From NCBI GenBank assembly GCA_019400425.1, contig JAFREE010000008.1:1-64000 (forward strand): a DNA stretch of 64,000 bases. Reading direction: 5' to 3'. The notes under the pieces are model-generated. The model worked only from the letters and a program-made list of their open reading frames with translations. It had not been told where the DNA came from and did not search any database. Both the position numbers and the translations under genes were made by a program. Numbering within the stretch: the first letter of the stretch is position 1; each line of letters starts with the position of its first letter. This DNA is from Hymenochaete sp. R1 (Eukaryota > Basidiomycota > Agaricomycetes > Hymenochaetales > Hymenochaetaceae). Shown one piece after another: positions 60,623 through 64,000 of the stretch.

Positions 60623-63505
60623 ATGTCATCGTCCATCATGAATACTTCCTACCAGCACTCCCCCTTTCTTGCTGACTCGAGCAAACAGGACTTCGACTCC
60701 TCTGAACCGCAAGCTTCGACCTCAGGCCCCTACAACGACTTCAATCTGCCGTCGTCTGGAAGCCTACCCCAGACTCCTTACACTCCGTCCTTCGCGGTCA
60801 ACGGAGGGTCCTACCAGAACTCGCCTCTTGGTTCCGACGTATCGCATTACCAAGGGAACGACTTTGGGCACCAGGTGGGTAGCCATAATCCGGCGCAGAA
60901 TAGCTTTGGCAGCGTGAGCGACGACTTCAGTTTTGATATCCCGGTCTTCCCGCCAGACGAGTACGACCCCAACGACTACGATCCTCAAGGTTCCTCCTTA
61001 CTCTTCAGCGGCTTCGTGAGCTCTTTGGATTCCATTCCGGCTCAACAATCCCAGCATCAGAGATCGCCTAGCCTTAGCAACTCATCTATGGGCTCCAATA
61101 ACGCTAGCGTCTCAGTATCTGTCGTTCCTGCCGAACAGCAAGGCGCGTTGTCATCTTACGGTTCCCCATACGATCAAGGCTCTCCGGCCTCTTCCAACGG
61201 CGGTGACGATTTTCGCATGCAATCTCTCCAGCAGCGAAGCCGTGCCTCATCTGTATCGTCGTCGCATAGAGCCAATAACTCGATCGACTATCAAACGACG
61301 TACGGCTTGGAGAAGGTCAACCTCGAGTCCTCCCCGTCGTGGATGTCGCAGGGGTCACCCAACCCACAGTCCCCGCCCCATATCGTAATTCCTGACAGCA
61401 ACGGATCCAGGCAGGGCCCTCCTTCTCCAACTATGGGCTCTAACGCATCATTTGATCCCAACTGCGTTCCAAACATTGGTGCAGGGATGGTACCTACCAA
61501 TGGCATGGGACGGGTCGGGCAACTTCAACCCGGTGGTCCGGGAATTGAAATAGTACCCGCGACGCCCGTGAGCGCTGGTAATAACAATGCGGGACAAGGC
61601 GGTTTGTTACAGCACTTAATGCGCCAGCATGGTGAGTAGTTTGTTTCTGTGTTCATGTCTTCGTGCGTTGAGATGGACTGTTCGACGTCCCTCCGGCCTT
61701 GCAAGGCTCTTCCTCCCTTATGTGCCATCGAGCTTATACTTATTAACAGGTCGCAACAATCCATCCTTGCCATCAAATCTGGCAAACTCGCAGACAGCTC
61801 CTTGGATACAGCAACAGCAACAGTTAAATCAGTCACGCGGCTCATCTCCTTTGCCGAGTCTGCCACAGGCCCCGTCCTTATCCTATTCTTTCCCACCCAA
61901 CTCAAATGTGCTGACACCTCCACCTTCCAGTGGCAATATTGTTCTGGGCAGTATCAACGATGACATCTTGGGAGGGCTACAGACGGGCCTCAACGGACGC
62001 AACGATCCGAATAAGAATAGCTATGTTTCTGGGACTATGGACGATTCAGGCTTCCTCATCCCTATCTCAAATCCTCGCCTCCGTTCCAAGTCCGATACTT
62101 CTGCTCGTCCCGCGTGGCAGAATCCTTTGGGCGCGTCAATGGCCGTCAGCAATTTTGACATGCATGGACAGTCTTCTCCGTCGGTAGGATTAGGAGAGCA
62201 GCAGCAGCTGCAGAATCCTCAGATTGCTCGCATCAGCCCATCGCATCAGCCTGCTTCCTTTGGGCCACCTGCATCAGACAACTTGATTGCATCATTCAAC
62301 GGTAGCGACATGCTAACTGGCCCAAGTAATAGCAACGACTTCCTCTCGCCAGATCATGCTCTAAACAGGAGTTTTGGCCCTACAGATTTGAGACGGGCAC
62401 GCAGCGAGGGGCACGGTCATAAACGCAATGCTTTGTCCGCCGATATGGCTCCCATATTTGCTGATCAATCTTCCAGTGCTTTGTATCCGTCCCAAGGAAG
62501 CTTCCGATTTGGAAGCCAAAGCTCGGATGGTAACTACTTGATGGCGGGTAGCATGGGTCCCAGTGTCCCCAGCTCGGCTGGTGCTCACCGCCGTTCAGCA
62601 AGTGGAGGAAGTGGTCATGGTCATTCCCGAAGCCTTTCGAGGGACCGCTTATCACTTCAGGCGTCACCTTACCCATCACCTCATGCGAGCCCTCGCGGAA
62701 ACACCCATGCGCTTCCAGATGTCTATGGCACGTCTGTCCCAAGTGGCATGGGTTCAAATGCGTACAACTCAGGCATAGGGTCCGGTGCTAGCTCTGTTGC
62801 ACCGTCGGTGCATGTGATGAGCCACGATGCGCAAGGACGACCGACAGTCCAGAGCCAGGCTCCGATCCAAGTACAAAGGCAAAACGTTACGACACCTTCA
62901 ACGGCGGATGCAAGTCAGCGCCGAAGAAGAACGGAGGCAAACTTTGTCTGCCCCGTTAATGGGTGCGGAAGTACATTCACGAGACACTTCAATTTGAAAG
63001 GTGAGTAATTGCTGTCTTCCGAATTCGTTGTACTCATCTAGCTGTATCATGAAGGCCATATGCGTTCGCATAATGATGAACGACCTTTCAAGTGTAAATG
63101 GCCAGGGTGCGACAAAGGCTTTGCGCGCCAGCACGACTGCAAGCGCCATGAGCAATTGCATCAAAACATTAGACCGTATACTTGTCAGGGTTGTTCAAGA
63201 CAGTTCGCGAGGCTGGACGCGCTTAACAGGCATCGTGAGTCTTCATCGGCTGCAAATCAAGGTTATTGCTGACTGCTCCGCTCTTTCCAGTGCGTTCAGA
63301 TGCTGGCACTGATTGCCAAGCACGGCAGCCTATCCTTAATTCGGATGACGCACCGAACAATCCAGCTCTTAATCGTTCTTCTTCGAGTTCGAGTTCGTTG
63401 AAAGCCGAGGACGCAGAAGATGGCAACGGTCACACCCAGGGAAGTTCAGGAACTCATGACTCGGATGCGGACTGGAAACCTTCGTCCGGCGGTGTTATGT
63501 TATAA
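60623..63505 (+). CDS. C2H2 zinc-finger transcription factor, Crz1-like (calcineurin-responsive)
   Basis: Exons 60623-61631, 61750-63000, 63055-63234 and 63291-63505 join in phase to 884 aa. The first 770 residues are disordered, rich in Ser, Asn, Gln, Pro and Gly, with a poly-Gln segment; an acidic patch (FPPDEYDPNDYDP) could act as an activation region. Near the C-terminus lie three fingers: FVCPVNGCGSTFTRHFNLKG + HMRSH (split by intron 2), FKCKWPGCDKGFARQHDCKR + HEQLH, and YTCQGCSRQFARLDALNRH. The third lacks a normal second His, as in Crz1-type factors. Crz1 moves to the nucleus after calcineurin dephosphorylation and controls calcium, cell-wall and stress genes. A PHIVIP motif (residues 252-257) resembles the calcineurin-docking PxIxIT site. 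The tail is Ser-rich and acidic. Confidence 0.88.
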
Positions 63506-64000
63506 CAGCTGCGTAACTCACGCTTTATCCGACACACGATGCCTCTTTTATTCCGTCCCTCGTCGATTTTTTGGCATTTGACTGTCTTCCTTCTTTGTGC
63601 ATGTTTTGTCTTCGCCGTTTCATTATTGACCTTGCTGCCCTCTCCCCTCCCCGTCTATACGCGCTCTTTCTCGTGCTATTTTATATCGTCTCCTCCATTT
63701 TCTCCTTTATTCTAACCTAGCTTTGCTCGAGTTTGAGTCGCTACGCTATGACCTCGATCCATTGATCCTTCAGTATCTTACACCAACTTTGTATCCGTCC
63801 ACGTCTGTGCTAGATTTCTTGCGCTCATCACATATAAAAGTGAAAGTAAATAAAACCCTCTTGTATCATCTATTTACACTCCCCTCTGCTTTTCCTTCTA
63901 GCTCTTTCCCTGCTCGCCTATTCTATATCTGTAACTTTTCGCAGACGCTGACCGAAAGCAGCCCAATTGTATATCCCTGAATGTCTTGGACTTTACTATA
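63506..64000. other. 3' region of the Crz1-like gene
   Basis: T/C-rich sequence with no open frame carrying a domain; probably 3' untranslated region and terminator. The window ends before any further gene is visible. Confidence 0.5.

Overview
The window is nuclear DNA of a filamentous basidiomycete, most likely a mushroom-forming Agaricomycete. Genes are split by many short GT-AG introns (mostly 45-75 bp), coding GC is moderate, and the gene families fit: HET-E-like NACHT-WD40 proteins, a Crz1-type zinc-finger factor, an Hst3/Hst4-type sirtuin and a YANK kinase. Nothing suggests a plasmid, virus or bacterium. Exon joins were worked out by hand. For almost every gene the summed exon length is a multiple of three with phases that match, which supports the models.

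Layout. Positions 1-4 kb are degenerate: a fragment resembling a glycosyltransferase, a field of CCCGTAG-type palindromes (1118-1260), and a decayed minus-strand NACHT-WD40 pseudogene that has lost its whole NACHT domain. From 4.2 to 8.6 kb come YPI1 (PP1 regulator), a YggS/PLPBP protein and a divergent UPF0014/FetB-like membrane protein with one unusually long intron. After 3 kb without genes comes a CaMKK/SAK1-like kinase (11.7-15.9 kb). A large sirtuin (17.3-20.5), a YANK/STK32 kinase (21.9-24.4), an intron-bearing tRNA-Val(CAC) and a PrpF-like isomerase (24.9-26.3) follow, all on the minus strand.

The accessory core is 27-38.5 kb. It holds two tandem, same-strand, ten-exon NACHT-WD40 receptors of 1646 and 1631 aa, with matching intron positions and several exons of identical length. 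They share an N-terminal region (possibly C2-like), a helical segment, a NACHT NTPase and about 14 WD40 repeats. With the pseudogene at 1-4 kb they are three members of one expanding family of the fungal NLR / vegetative-incompatibility type. A convergent 964-aa helical protein of unknown function (39.5-42.8 kb) lies beside them.

From 44.5 kb onward: SEM1/DSS1, a Git1/PHS-type MFS transporter with an apparent GG splice acceptor, a BRCT-containing orphan, a tiny secreted-protein candidate, two large unknown genes, a poorly conserved multi-exon unknown gene near 57-58 kb, and a three-finger Crz1-like transcription factor (60.6-63.5 kb). Apart from the NLR cluster the genes look like independently expressed housekeeping or lineage-specific loci, not one pathway.
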